The notes under the pieces were generated by a model. That model was not told the origin of the DNA. It saw nothing but the letters and a program-made list of their open reading frames with translations, and did no database searches. This document shows, piece after piece, positions 1 through 8,028 of a stretch of 64,000 nucleotides of DNA. Position 1 is the first letter of the stretch, and the number at the start of each line of letters is the position of its first letter. This DNA is from Labrenzia sp. CE80 (GTDB lineage Bacteria; Pseudomonadota; Alphaproteobacteria; Rhizobiales; Stappiaceae), in contig NZ_WAJT01000001.1 in NCBI RefSeq assembly GCF_009650605.1, forward strand, positions 1,612,001-1,676,000. The letters are read 5' to 3'. Both the position numbers and the translations under genes were made by a program.

Positions 1-30
1 CTGGCGCGCTTACTGAGTTTTTCGGGATGC

Positions 31-78
31 GCCGCGCTGGAAATTGGCGCGGCTCATAATGGGCACAAATTTTGTGCC
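31..78. promoter_or_regulatory. Inverted repeats upstream of the small peptide genes
   Basis: Two dyads lie in the leader of the first small peptide gene. Bases 31-37 (gccgcgc) pair with 47-53 (gcgcggc), which may be the tail hairpin of a gene left of the window. Bases 62-69 (ggcacaaa) and 71-78 (tttgtgcc) form a perfect 8+1+8 palindrome that ends about 40 bases before the start codon, a plausible operator position. No clear -35/-10 pair is visible and the binding protein is unknown. Confidence 0.4.
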
Positions 79-117
79 ATCAGGGCATAAGCCTTCATTT
101 CAAAAGGAGTAATTTTG

Positions 118-318
118 ATGAAACTACCTTATCAGTCCCCTTCCATTGATCGCGCAAATCGTCTGAATTCCGCGATCCAGCAAGGCGTAGATCCGGCTCT
201 TTTCGGGCTGGACTGGGATGACGTAACCGGCGGACTGCAGTCTGCTGTGCGCTACCTCGCTCCCCACGCAAAGGACGCTGCAAAAGACTTTGCAATGTCC
301 GCAATCGACGGCCTTTGA
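118..318 (+). CDS. Small leader-sharing peptide 1 (bacteriocin-like, unknown function)
   Basis: A 66-residue protein. The ATG at 118 follows aaaggag at 103-109 with good spacing, so it is preferred over the TTG just before it. Residues 1-20 (MKLPYQSPSIDRANRLNSAI) are nearly the same as the start of the next gene: 15 of 20 positions identical and most of the rest conservative. The remaining 46 residues differ in sequence, are acidic, contain one Gly-Gly (about residues 39-40) and end in a helix-prone segment. There is no Cys, no Sec signal and no membrane helix. A conserved leader with a divergent core, in tandem, resembles precursors of secreted or modified peptides; this is inference and no family is recognised. 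A maturation or export gene could lie left of the window. Confidence 0.7.
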   Translation: MKLPYQSPSIDRANRLNSAIQQGVDPALFGLDWDDVTGGLQSAVRYLAPHAKDAAKDFAMSAIDGL

Positions 319-362
319 AAACTGGCCAAATTTCAAACAAAACCAATTTTGGAGAATTGAAA

Positions 363-524
363 ATGAAACTTCCTTATCAAGCCCCGTCCATCAACCGTGA
401 AGACCGGATTAACTCTGCAATCGATTCAAGCGTTGCTCCGGCGTTCTGGGGTGCACTTGCCTCTGCAGCCGCACCGATCGCAATCGATCTCGGCAAAAAA
501 GCACTCCGCGGATTGTTCCGGTAA
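363..524 (+). CDS. Small leader-sharing peptide 2 (bacteriocin-like, unknown function)
   Basis: A 53-residue paralog of the preceding peptide, 44 bases downstream. The ATG at 363 follows ggag at 350-353. Residues 1-20 read MKLPYQAPSINREDRINSAI, matching the first peptide at 15 of 20 positions. The rest is short, rich in Ala, Ile and Leu, with a basic C-terminus (GKKALRGLFR) that would form an amphipathic helix, whereas peptide 1 has an acidic core. A strong terminator follows at once, so the two form a short transcription unit. A two-component peptide (one acidic, one basic partner) is possible but unproven. Both are too small for confident family assignment. Confidence 0.7.
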   Translation: MKLPYQAPSINREDRINSAIDSSVAPAFWGALASAAAPIAIDLGKKALRGLFR

Positions 525-532
525 CACCCCTT

Positions 533-562
533 GAAACGGCCCTCAAAAGGGCCGTTTCCTCC
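533..562 (+). terminator. Rho-independent terminator of the peptide pair
   Basis: Bases 533-543 (gaaacggccct) pair perfectly with 548-558 (agggccgtttc) around the loop caaa. The 11-bp stem begins about 9 bases after the stop codon of peptide 2. The following tract is only weakly T-rich. Confidence 0.75.
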
Positions 563-721
563 CTAGTCGACGCTTCCCCGTCTCAATGCGGGAACACTTT
601 GATTTTCGCGTCGATATGTTCACGCCCATACGGTCTGCTACTGGATCGACAGTGGGAAGATGATTGCCATCAACGGTATTACCAATTTGTTGGGGTCGAT
701 TGCCTTTGCTAGAATGTCGTG

Positions 722-793
722 ATGTTTAAGTTCACCGAAACTCCTCGCCTTAAGGGCTTCCGCTTTCCCCGGCCTATCAGCGCTGTACACTAA
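722..793 (+). pseudogene. Possible IS6-family transposase N-terminal remnant
   Basis: A 23-codon open frame reads MFKFTETPRLKGFRFPRPIS and then stops after AVH. From memory, the KGFRFPR stretch resembles the start of IS6-type transposases, where a full protein would continue for roughly 200 residues with an HAVW-type motif and a DDE core. Neither is present; after residue 20 the similarity stops, and a short hairpin (782-788 with 794-800) follows. No terminal inverted repeat was found. The rest of 560-942 holds nothing else I recognise. The call rests on about 15 residues and is tentative. Confidence 0.35.
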
Positions 794-942
794 GTACAGC
801 TGATGTTGAAAGTCAGCCTTGCTGATCCGGGTGTTGGTGTCAGCTGGGAAATAATGGACTCCGCGTCAGTTGTTCGGGCTCGTGACGTTTAAAAGTCCTT
901 TCAACGTAGCTCACCAACCCGAGCGTTTACTGCCGATTTCAC

Positions 943-2229
943 CTAGACGATTCCGCCGCCCGCACCGGAGGCCTCTGGTCGGATTGCCGCGACTTTTTCG
1001 CGATAACCGGCGGATCGATAAGCCGCGACTGGATCAATCGCACCGTTCGTTTCGAAGCGCGCCATTGCCAGGATCGGGTCAACATCAGTGCGGAACGCCA
1101 ACTTCAGCGTTGTCGTCGCCATCAGTGCGTCATTGTCCTGCTGGAAGCTTGTCAATGCTGATCGATCAACAAGAAGCGCCTGTGCATAGGCCCGTTGAAC
1201 TTCCATTGCAGACACCATCAAGCTTTCAATCGGGTCGGTAACGTTGTGGGATTGATCCAGCATGTGCGCTGGATTGAACCCTGGAATTTCGCGCGTTTCA
1301 GCATCCACCAACTCGTTAAACACCAGGAACAGGCGGTAGGGATCAATTGACCCGGTGTCCAGATCATCATCCCCGTATTTGCTGTCATTGAAATGGAAGC
1401 CGCCGAGTTTGCCGAACTGGATCAACCGGGCAACGATCATCTCGATATTCACATTCGGCGCGTGATGACCAAGATCAACGAGACAGTAGGCCTGATCGCC
1501 AAGTTCCTTGGCAATCATGTAATTGCTGCCCCAGTCCTGGACGACCGTTGAATAGAAGGCCGGTTCATACATTTTGTGTTCGGTGAACAGACGCCAATCC
1601 TCAGGTATGGCGGCGTATATAGCCTTGGCGGAATCCAGGTAGCGCTCAAACTGACGGATGAAATGACTCTGGCCCGGGAAATTTGAGCCGTCTCCGACCC
1701 AAATGGTCAGAGCCTTCGAGCCAATGGCTTTTCCGAGCTCTATGCATTCCAGATTGTGTTCGATCGCCTGCTGACGGGTTGCGGCATCCGTATGCGAGAG
1801 CGACCCGAACTTGTAGGAATTCGCCTGCCCCACCTGATCCTGAAACGTGTTGGAGTTCATCGCATCAAAACCAAGCCCAACTTCGAAGGCTTTTGCCTTC
1901 AGATCTGACGCGTCGGCTTTGTCCCACGGAATATGCAGCGAGACATTGGGTGTCGCACGGGTCAGTTGCTGGATGACGCCGCAATCATCCAGTTTGTCAA
2001 AGATGGTGTTGGGTTCACCTGTGCCCGGAAAACGCGCGAACCGTGTGCCGCCTGTACCGACCCCCCAAGAGGGGATTGCAACCCCGTAGTTGGCGACCTT
2101 GGCCTTGATCGCATCAATCGCGACGCCGCGCCTGTCGAGTTTTTCACCCAGTGCGTCATAGTCACGTTTCAGGACGTCAAGACGGCGCTCGTTTTCCTGA
2201 TCAACCAGAGACATTTCAATCGTTGGCAT
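943..2229 (-). CDS. rhaI: L-rhamnose isomerase RhaI
   Basis: A 428-residue cytoplasmic enzyme of the xylose-isomerase-like TIM-barrel family, of the RhaI type found in rhizobia and Streptomyces rather than the E. coli RhaA type. It converts L-rhamnose to L-rhamnulose. Visible barrel motifs include TEHKMYEPAFYS (mid-protein, probable metal-ligand Glu), VDLGHHAPNVNIE (Asp ligand) and GGFHFNDSKYGDDDL (His and Asp ligands). The ATG at 2229 has a gagg motif upstream. It starts 11 bases after rhaD, with which it forms a two-gene operon transcribed away from rhaR. A high-confidence call from sequence and context. Confidence 0.92.
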   Translation of the reverse strand: MPTIEMSLVDQENERRLDVLKRDYDALGEKLDRRGVAIDAIKAKVANYGVAIPSWGVGTGGTRFARFPGTGEPNTIFDKLDDCGVIQQLTRATPNVSLHIPWDKADASDLKAKAFEVGLGFDAMNSNTFQDQVGQANSYKFGSLSHTDAATRQQAIEHNLECIELGKAIGSKALTIWVGDGSNFPGQSHFIRQFERYLDSAKAIYAAIPEDWRLFTEHKMYEPAFYSTVVQDWGSNYMIAKELGDQAYCLVDLGHHAPNVNIEMIVARLIQFGKLGGFHFNDSKYGDDDLDTGSIDPYRLFLVFNELVDAETREIPGFNPAHMLDQSHNVTDPIESLMVSAMEVQRAYAQALLVDRSALTSFQQDNDALMATTTLKLAFRTDVDPILAMARFETNGAIDPVAAYRSAGYREKVAAIRPEASGAGGGIV

Positions 2230-2240
2230 AGAAAACCTCG

Positions 2241-4343
2241 TTAGCGCGTGAAGGCCTGAACATTCCCGGCATCAACATTGATAATGTTTCCGGTCGACTT
2301 TTCGGATGAACTGGAAGCAAAGAAATAGCTCGCTTCCGCGATATCCTCAGGAAGAACGGACAGTTTTAAAAGCGACCTTTGACGATAATGCTCCTCAAGC
2401 TCCGAAGCATCCTTGCCGTAAGCTTCTGCCCGCTCTTTCAGCCAATCCCCGGACCAGATCTTCGACCCGCGCAGGACCGCATCAGGGTTGACCACATTGA
2501 CCCTTATCCCATGCGGGGCCCCTTCCAGAGCGAGGCAACGCGCGAGATGCAGTTCCGAGGCTTTGGCGGTGCAATAAGCACTGGCTCCCGGAGAGGCAGC
2601 CAGTCCGTTCTTGGAACCAATAAAGACTATGGAGCCGCCCAGATCCTGGGCTCTCATCATCTGAAAGGCAGCACGAGATACAAGGAAATAGCCCGTCGAC
2701 AAGATCGACATGTTCTTGTTCCAAAGCGCCAACGTCGTCTCTTCAATCGGCGCAGAGGATGCAATCCCGGCATTGGAAACCAGAATATCGACACCGCCAA
2801 ATTCAAGTGCAGCTCGCGCGAAACTATCGGCGACCGCGTCCTCGTCGGTGACGTCCATGATCACGGTGCGAACAACATCCTTTGAATAGCGCTCGGCCAG
2901 ATTTTTTGCCGTTGCCGAAATTGCTTGGGCGTCGATATCCGCCAGAACGACGCAGGCACCTTCCCTTAGAAACCGCTCTGCGGTTGCTGATCCAATGCCG
3001 CCTGCACCACCTGTTATCAGGGCGATTTTCCCAGCCAGCTTTTTGGGCTTCGGCATTCGCTGCAACTTGGCTTCTTCCAACAACCAGTACTCAATGTCGA
3101 ATGCTTCCTGCTCCGGTAACCCGCGGTAGGTTGAAACACTGGACGCACCGCGCATAACGTTGATGGCGTTGGTATAGAATTCACCGGAAATGCGAGCTGT
3201 TGCCTTGTCCTTGGCAAACGTTATCATTCCGACACCTGGTATCAGATAGACAACGGCATTCGGGTCTCGAATGGCCGGGCTGTCATCGTGCTTGCAGCGC
3301 TCATAATAGGCTGCATAGCCCTCCCGGTAAGCGGTTACAGAATCCGCCAAACCGTCCAGGGTTTTCTGCAAATCCGGGTTTTCCGGGTCGAAATCGACGA
3401 CCAGCGGTCTGATCTTTGTGCGCAAAAAATGGTCCGGGCAGCTGGTACCAAGAGCTGCCAGCGCCTTCATGTCATTGGCACAGACAAACTCCAGCACGGC
3501 ATCGCTGTCATCGAAATGCCCGACCATATGATGATTGCCGCTTACCATTCCCCTGATTGCAGGCATCAATTCTGCAGCGACTTTCCGACGATCTGCAGGT
3601 GGTATGGACTTGTACCTGGAACCGCCAAACGCGTCTTTTTCAGCGCCTTTCTGTTCGAACCAGCCAATCGCCTTGTTGATGATCTCGATTGTCGTCTCAT
3701 AGCAGGTTCTGGCGTCATCTGCCCATGTGAAGAGGCCATGACTTTCGAGAACAACACCTCGAGCCTGCGGATTCTCCGCGCAGAAATTTTCCAGCCAGAG
3801 ACCAAGTTCATATCCCGGCCGTTTCCAGGGAAGCCAGCCGATATCATCACCGAAAATTTCTGCTGTGATTGCTTTGCTGTCAGCCGCAGCGGCTATCGCG
3901 ATGATCGCGTCCGGATGCATGTGATCGACATGTTTTTTGGGAACGTAGGCATGCAAGGGTGTGTCAATGGAGGCAGCCCGCGCATTGAGGTTGAACGTGC
4001 AATGCGGCAGATAGGCCACCATTTCATCTTCGAACTCCACGCCACGATAAAGTCCCTTCAACGCACGGAGTTTGTCCATGTACAACGTGGCAAAACCATC
4101 CATCTTGATGGTGCCAACATCACCCCCTGACCCTTTGACCCAGAGCACCTCAACATCTTGCCCGCTTAGCGGATCTTTTTCGGTGACCTTCGCTGATGTG
4201 TTGCCGCCGCCATAGTTTGTAATCCGCTTGTCCGATCCCAAAAGGTTGGAACGGTAGAGCAATAACTCGGCCTCGCCCATGGATGACGCCATTTGAGTGT
4301 CCCAAAGCGTTTCCAGCCGGGACCCGGCGGCAGAATTCAACAT
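2241..4343 (-). CDS. rhaD: Bifunctional rhamnulose-1-phosphate aldolase / short-chain dehydrogenase RhaD
   Basis: A 700-residue two-domain enzyme. Residues 1 to about 430 are a class II aldolase/adducin domain with the zinc-type histidine cluster HVDHMHPD and a further ESHGLF motif; it cleaves rhamnulose-1-phosphate to DHAP and L-lactaldehyde. From about residue 440 a Rossmann-fold SDR follows, with ITGGAGGIG (cofactor binding), NAGIA and the YCTAK catalytic Tyr/Lys pair, expected to oxidise or reduce the lactaldehyde. This fusion is the usual form in rhizobia and Bacillus. Start ATG at 4343 with ggggaga upstream. It is divergent from rhaR across a 185-base regulatory region and operonic with rhaI. 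Confidence 0.93.
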   Translation of the reverse strand: MLNSAAGSRLETLWDTQMASSMGEAELLLYRSNLLGSDKRITNYGGGNTSAKVTEKDPLSGQDVEVLWVKGSGGDVGTIKMDGFATLYMDKLRALKGLYRGVEFEDEMVAYLPHCTFNLNARAASIDTPLHAYVPKKHVDHMHPDAIIAIAAAADSKAITAEIFGDDIGWLPWKRPGYELGLWLENFCAENPQARGVVLESHGLFTWADDARTCYETTIEIINKAIGWFEQKGAEKDAFGGSRYKSIPPADRRKVAAELMPAIRGMVSGNHHMVGHFDDSDAVLEFVCANDMKALAALGTSCPDHFLRTKIRPLVVDFDPENPDLQKTLDGLADSVTAYREGYAAYYERCKHDDSPAIRDPNAVVYLIPGVGMITFAKDKATARISGEFYTNAINVMRGASSVSTYRGLPEQEAFDIEYWLLEEAKLQRMPKPKKLAGKIALITGGAGGIGSATAERFLREGACVVLADIDAQAISATAKNLAERYSKDVVRTVIMDVTDEDAVADSFARAALEFGGVDILVSNAGIASSAPIEETTLALWNKNMSILSTGYFLVSRAAFQMMRAQDLGGSIVFIGSKNGLAASPGASAYCTAKASELHLARCLALEGAPHGIRVNVVNPDAVLRGSKIWSGDWLKERAEAYGKDASELEEHYRQRSLLKLSVLPEDIAEASYFFASSSSEKSTGNIINVDAGNVQAFTR

Positions 4344-4411
4344 CGATTTCTCCCCAAATACGCCTGACAGCGTTTGCCTATTTGCGTAGAAACTCGCTCA
4401 TGAAATTTTGA

Positions 4412-4500
4412 GTGTCAATCAAAAATGATCAAAAACAATCATATTGCACTGCATCATGATCTATTTTGACTTTTTATGATTGACATTGATCGATGATAGT
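4412..4500. promoter_or_regulatory. Divergent rhaD / rhaR operator region with phased repeats
   Basis: The AT-rich interval between rhaD and rhaR carries three 10-bp units in tandem: caatcaaaaa (4416), tgatcaaaaa (4426) and caatcatatt (4436), so one per helix turn. The segment gatcaaaaacaatcata (4427-4443) is repeated in inverted form at 4475-4491, matching at 14 of 17 positions, including a perfect caatcata/tatgattg core. DeoR-family repressors commonly bind such repeated sites, so RhaR is the likely ligand and would control both directions. The binding assignment is inference; the repeats are seen directly. Confidence 0.65.
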
Positions 4501-4528
4501 GAAAACGTTTCATCAACGGGAGGCATGA

Positions 4529-5335
4529 ATGCACGAGAAAGAACGCCACAGAATTATTCTATCAGCGGTTCAGGACCGTCCGGTTGTCACCGTGCAGGAT
4601 CTTGTCGCATTGACGGAATCTTCTGAGGCTACCATTCGTCGGGACATTGCCGGACTTCATATGCAAAAGAAGTTGCGGCGGGTTCGTGGCGGTGCAGAGT
4701 CAATCAATCCGCCACAGTTCGTCGGATTGGCCGGCCGTCCTTTCAGCGTCAACGAAACCATCAACATCTCGCAGAAGCGTGCAATTGCCCAAAAGGCTGT
4801 TGAGCTTTGCGATGACGGCGATGCCATTATCATCAATGGCGGAACGACGACCTTTCAAATGGTGCACCCCTTGGCAACCAAGCGGATGCAGATTTTCACC
4901 AACTCGTTTCCAATCGCCGAGCATCTTCTTAAGAACTCAAAAAACACAATCATGTTGTCCGGCGGTGTGATTTACCGCGAACAAAACATCATCCTGAGCC
5001 CTTTCGAGAATGACGTAACGCGAAACTTCTATGCCAAGCGGATGTTCATGGGCGCACAGGGTCTGGGGCCGCTTGGTCTCATGGAGGCGGACCCACTCCT
5101 GATCCAGGCTGAACAAAAGCTGATCGGTCAAGCCGACGAGTTGGTTGTTCTGGTGGATTCTTCCAAATTCAGTGCTCGTTCCAGTCTAATTCTGTGTCCA
5201 CTGGACCGGATCTCCACCGTGATCACCGATGACGGCATTCCTGACAGTGCCGCGAACTTGCTGGAGCAAGCTGACATCAAACTGATTGTGGCACAGACAA
5301 GTGCTGCACAGGCCAAAGCGACCTCAAACGGTTAG
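4529..5335 (+). CDS. rhaR: DeoR-family transcriptional regulator RhaR
   Basis: A 268-residue regulator. The N-terminal DeoR helix-turn-helix spans about residues 15-55 (TVQDLVALTESSEATIRRDI then the KLRRVRGGAE wing). The C-terminal sugar-phosphate sensor domain has the typical NGGTTTFQM loop near residue 110 and the MGAQGL and VDSSKF motifs. ATG at 4529 is preferred over the out-of-frame ATG at 4525 because gggagg lies at 4518-4523. It is the first gene of the plus-strand rha operon and divergent from rhaDI, matching the Rhizobium leguminosarum order. It probably represses both promoters until a rhamnose intermediate binds. Confidence 0.9.
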   Translation: MHEKERHRIILSAVQDRPVVTVQDLVALTESSEATIRRDIAGLHMQKKLRRVRGGAESINPPQFVGLAGRPFSVNETINISQKRAIAQKAVELCDDGDAIIINGGTTTFQMVHPLATKRMQIFTNSFPIAEHLLKNSKNTIMLSGGVIYREQNIILSPFENDVTRNFYAKRMFMGAQGLGPLGLMEADPLLIQAEQKLIGQADELVVLVDSSKFSARSSLILCPLDRISTVITDDGIPDSAANLLEQADIKLIVAQTSAAQAKATSNG

Positions 5336-5388
5336 CGGGCAAACTGCCGGTGTCGAGGAGGACCGGCAGCTATCTAGGGAGGAAGAAA

Positions 5389-6381
5389 ATGAAGCTTTTC
5401 AAATCACTTCTGGCAGCAACAGCTGTTACTGCCATCTGTATGGCTGGACCGGCACAAGCCGAAACAAAACGCATAGCGCTTGTGGTCAAGGCACTGGGCA
5501 TCGGTTTCTTTGAAGCTGCCGCCAAGGGTGCGGAAGAAGCCGCAAAAGAACTTGGTGATGTGGAAATCATCTACACGGGTCCGACCGACACGACCGCGGA
5601 AGGTCAGATTGAGGTCATCAATGCCCTGATTGCCCAAAAAGTTGATGCAATCGCGATCTCAGCCAATGACCAGGACGCGCTTGTTCCAGCTTTGAAAAAA
5701 GCCATGCAACGTGGAATTACCGTCGTCTCCTGGGACTCGGGCGTGGCCCCGGAGGGACGCCAACTTCATCTCAACCCGTCATCCAATCCGTTGATCGGCA
5801 ACATGATTATAAAGCTGGCCGCTGATCATCTACCTGATGGTGGTGATGTTGCCGTGCTGTCGGCGTCCGCAACCGCAACGAACCAGAACATCTGGATCGA
5901 GGAAATGAACAAGGTCAAAGGCGACTACCCGGGCATCAATGTCGTTGCTACTGTCTATGGAGACGATCTAGCAGATAAATCCTATCGTGAAGCCCAGGGC
6001 TTGATGCAGACCTATCCTGACCTAAAGGCAATCATTGCCCCCACGTCTGTCGGGATTGTTGCAGCGGCGCAAGCTGTATCGGACGCTGAAAAAGCCGGTC
6101 AGGTCAATGTTACTGGCCTTGGCCTTCCTTCGGAGATGGCTGGGCACATCGAAACCGGCGCCTCCAAGTCATTTGCGATTTGGAATCCGATCGACCTTGG
6201 CTACTCGGCGACAGTGCTTGCCTACAATCTCGCCACCGGCAAGGCCGAGGCAAAGCCTGGTGCGGAAATCCCGATGGGACGCATGGGTGTCCTCACGCTA
6301 AATGAAACCAATGAAGGGGCCATGGCAGATCCCTTCGTCTATGACAGCTCGAACATCGACGATTTCAAGGATATCTTCTAA
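5389..6381 (+). CDS. rhaS: Rhamnose ABC transporter substrate-binding protein RhaS
   Basis: A 330-residue periplasmic binding protein of the type I (ribose/LacI-like) fold. The start is set at the ATG at 5389 behind aggaggaa, since the signal peptide MKLFKSLLAATAVTAICMAG ends in the AQA cleavage site directly afterwards. The upstream in-frame extension has no signal character. It delivers L-rhamnose to the RhaT-RhaP-RhaQ membrane complex. It is separated from rhaT by 93 bases holding a strong hairpin, a common arrangement that leaves more transcript for the binding protein. Confidence 0.92.
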   Translation: MKLFKSLLAATAVTAICMAGPAQAETKRIALVVKALGIGFFEAAAKGAEEAAKELGDVEIIYTGPTDTTAEGQIEVINALIAQKVDAIAISANDQDALVPALKKAMQRGITVVSWDSGVAPEGRQLHLNPSSNPLIGNMIIKLAADHLPDGGDVAVLSASATATNQNIWIEEMNKVKGDYPGINVVATVYGDDLADKSYREAQGLMQTYPDLKAIIAPTSVGIVAAAQAVSDAEKAGQVNVTGLGLPSEMAGHIETGASKSFAIWNPIDLGYSATVLAYNLATGKAEAKPGAEIPMGRMGVLTLNETNEGAMADPFVYDSSNIDDFKDIF

Positions 6382-6409
6382 GCTCTATTCCTTGAAGATG
6401 CCCAGCATC

Positions 6410-6436
6410 CGGCCCGGGGCAACCCCGGGCCGTTTC
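6410..6436 (+). terminator. Hairpin between rhaS and rhaT
   Basis: Bases 6410-6419 (cggcccgggg) pair perfectly with 6423-6432 (ccccgggccg) around the loop caa. Only a short ttt follows, so this is more likely a leaky terminator or mRNA-stabilising stem that sets the ratio of RhaS to the downstream transporter subunits. Confidence 0.65.
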
Positions 6437-6474
6437 AAAAGCCGCATTTACAATCCAAAACCGGGGTACTTCAA

Positions 6475-8028
6475 ATGCTTGCGACGACGCAGGGCATCGG
6501 AGACACGCATCCACCTGTAGCCGGCAACACTACGCCTGTTCTGTCTCTCAAAGGGATCTCTAAGTCCTTTCCAGGTGTCAAAGCTCTGTCAGATGTCTCG
6601 CTTGACCTTTATCCCGGCCAAGTGACCGCGCTCGTCGGCGAAAACGGTGCTGGCAAATCGACGATCGTGAAGGTTCTGACTGGCATTTATCAGCCCGAAG
6701 AAGGCGAAATCGCCGTTTCCGGAAATCCGGTGAGATTCGCGACAGCCCAGGCTGCTGGCAATGCCGGTGTGACTGCAATTCATCAGGAAACGGTTCTTTT
6801 CGACGACCTGTCTGTCGCAGAAAACATCTTCATTGGCCATGCTCCCAAGACCAAATTTGGCCTCATTGACCGTAAAGCGATCCTTCGCGACGCAAAGAAG
6901 CTGCTGGATCGGATCGGGGCACAGATCGACCCAGCTGTGCCCCTCAAAGACCTTGGCATCGCGAACAAACATCTGGTGGCAATCGCGCGTGCACTGTCAA
7001 TCGACGCCAAGATCGTCATCATGGACGAGCCGACTGCATCCCTGTCTCACAAGGAAATCGAAGAAACCTATGAGCTCGTTGAGCGGCTCAAGGCAGAGGG
7101 GAAAGCAGTCCTCTTCATCAGTCACAAGTTCGACGAGATCTTCCGCATTGCGGACCGTTATACAGTCTTTAGAGACGGACAGATGGTTGGTGCCGGAAAG
7201 ATCACGGAAATTACTGAGCAAGATCTAGTCACCTTGATGGTTGGTCGCTCCGTCGATCAGGTTTTTCCGAAACGAACAGCTAAACTGGGCGATGAAGTCT
7301 TGAAAGTCGTAGGATATAGCCATCCGACCGAGTTCGAGGACATTGGATTTTCCCTGAGAGCCGGAGAGATTCTAGGGTTTTATGGACTAGTCGGTGCCGG
7401 CCGAAGTGAATTCATGCAAGCCCTGTTTGGGGTCACCAAACCCTCGAAGGGCGCAGTCAGAATTGATGGTCATGTCGCGGTTATCAGGACGCCCAATGAA
7501 GCCATCAGTCACGGCATCGTTTATGTACCTGAAGACCGAGGCAAACAGGGCGCAATCAAGGGACTGCCGATCTTTCAAAATGTCTCCCTGCCATCGCTGA
7601 AGTCAACATCAAGAAAAGGGCTCCTGAGGCTCACCGAGGAGTTCAAGCTCGCGCGAGATTATACTCAAAGGCTGGACCTTCGGGCCGCAGCGCTGGACCA
7701 GGACATCGGCGAGCTTTCCGGCGGTAACCAGCAAAAGGTCGTCATTGCGAAATGGCTGGCGACAAAGCCCCGTGTGATCATTCTCGATGAACCCACAAAA
7801 GGCATTGATATCGGCTCAAAAGCAGCCGTGCACGAGTTCATGGCTGAACTTGCCGCGCAAGGCCTCGCGGTCATCATGGTGTCTTCGGAGATACCTGAGA
7901 TTCTAGGTATGTCCGACCGTGTGATTGTCATGCGGGAAGGACGGATTGCAGCTGAGTATCAAGGCGGCGACATGACGCCCGAAAACCTGGTGCGCACAGC
8001 GGCCGGTATTGCGGAGATGAAATCGTGA
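6475..8028 (+). CDS. rhaT: Rhamnose ABC transporter ATP-binding protein RhaT
   Basis: A 517-residue sugar-type ABC ATPase with two nucleotide-binding domains. Domain 1 has Walker A GENGAGKST (about residues 55-63) and Walker B IMDEPTASLS. Domain 2 has the degenerate P-loop GLVGAGRSE, the signature LSGGNQQK and Walker B ILDEPTKGID. This asymmetric RbsA/XylG-like layout is typical of the CUT2 family. It powers rhamnose uptake through RhaP and RhaQ. The ATG at 6475 has only a weak ribosome site, so expression may depend on the upstream hairpin region. Its stop overlaps the GTG start of rhaP. Confidence 0.92.
   Translation: MLATTQGIGDTHPPVAGNTTPVLSLKGISKSFPGVKALSDVSLDLYPGQVTALVGENGAGKSTIVKVLTGIYQPEEGEIAVSGNPVRFATAQAAGNAGVTAIHQETVLFDDLSVAENIFIGHAPKTKFGLIDRKAILRDAKKLLDRIGAQIDPAVPLKDLGIANKHLVAIARALSIDAKIVIMDEPTASLSHKEIEETYELVERLKAEGKAVLFISHKFDEIFRIADRYTVFRDGQMVGAGKITEITEQDLVTLMVGRSVDQVFPKRTAKLGDEVLKVVGYSHPTEFEDIGFSLRAGEILGFYGLVGAGRSEFMQALFGVTKPSKGAVRIDGHVAVIRTPNEAISHGIVYVPEDRGKQGAIKGLPIFQNVSLPSLKSTSRKGLLRLTEEFKLARDYTQRLDLRAAALDQDIGELSGGNQQKVVIAKWLATKPRVIILDEPTKGIDIGSKAAVHEFMAELAAQGLAVIMVSSEIPEILGMSDRVIVMREGRIAAEYQGGDMTPENLVRTAAGIAEMKS

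Noticed and set aside
62..78. Possible sigma-54 promoter (ggcac-N5-ttgt)
   Set aside because: The second half reads ttgt rather than ttgc at the required spacing, and the segment is better explained as a perfect palindrome.
870..1241. Plus-strand open frame of 123 codons
   Set aside because: Lies largely over the 3' end of rhaI on the other strand and has no family similarity or ribosome site.
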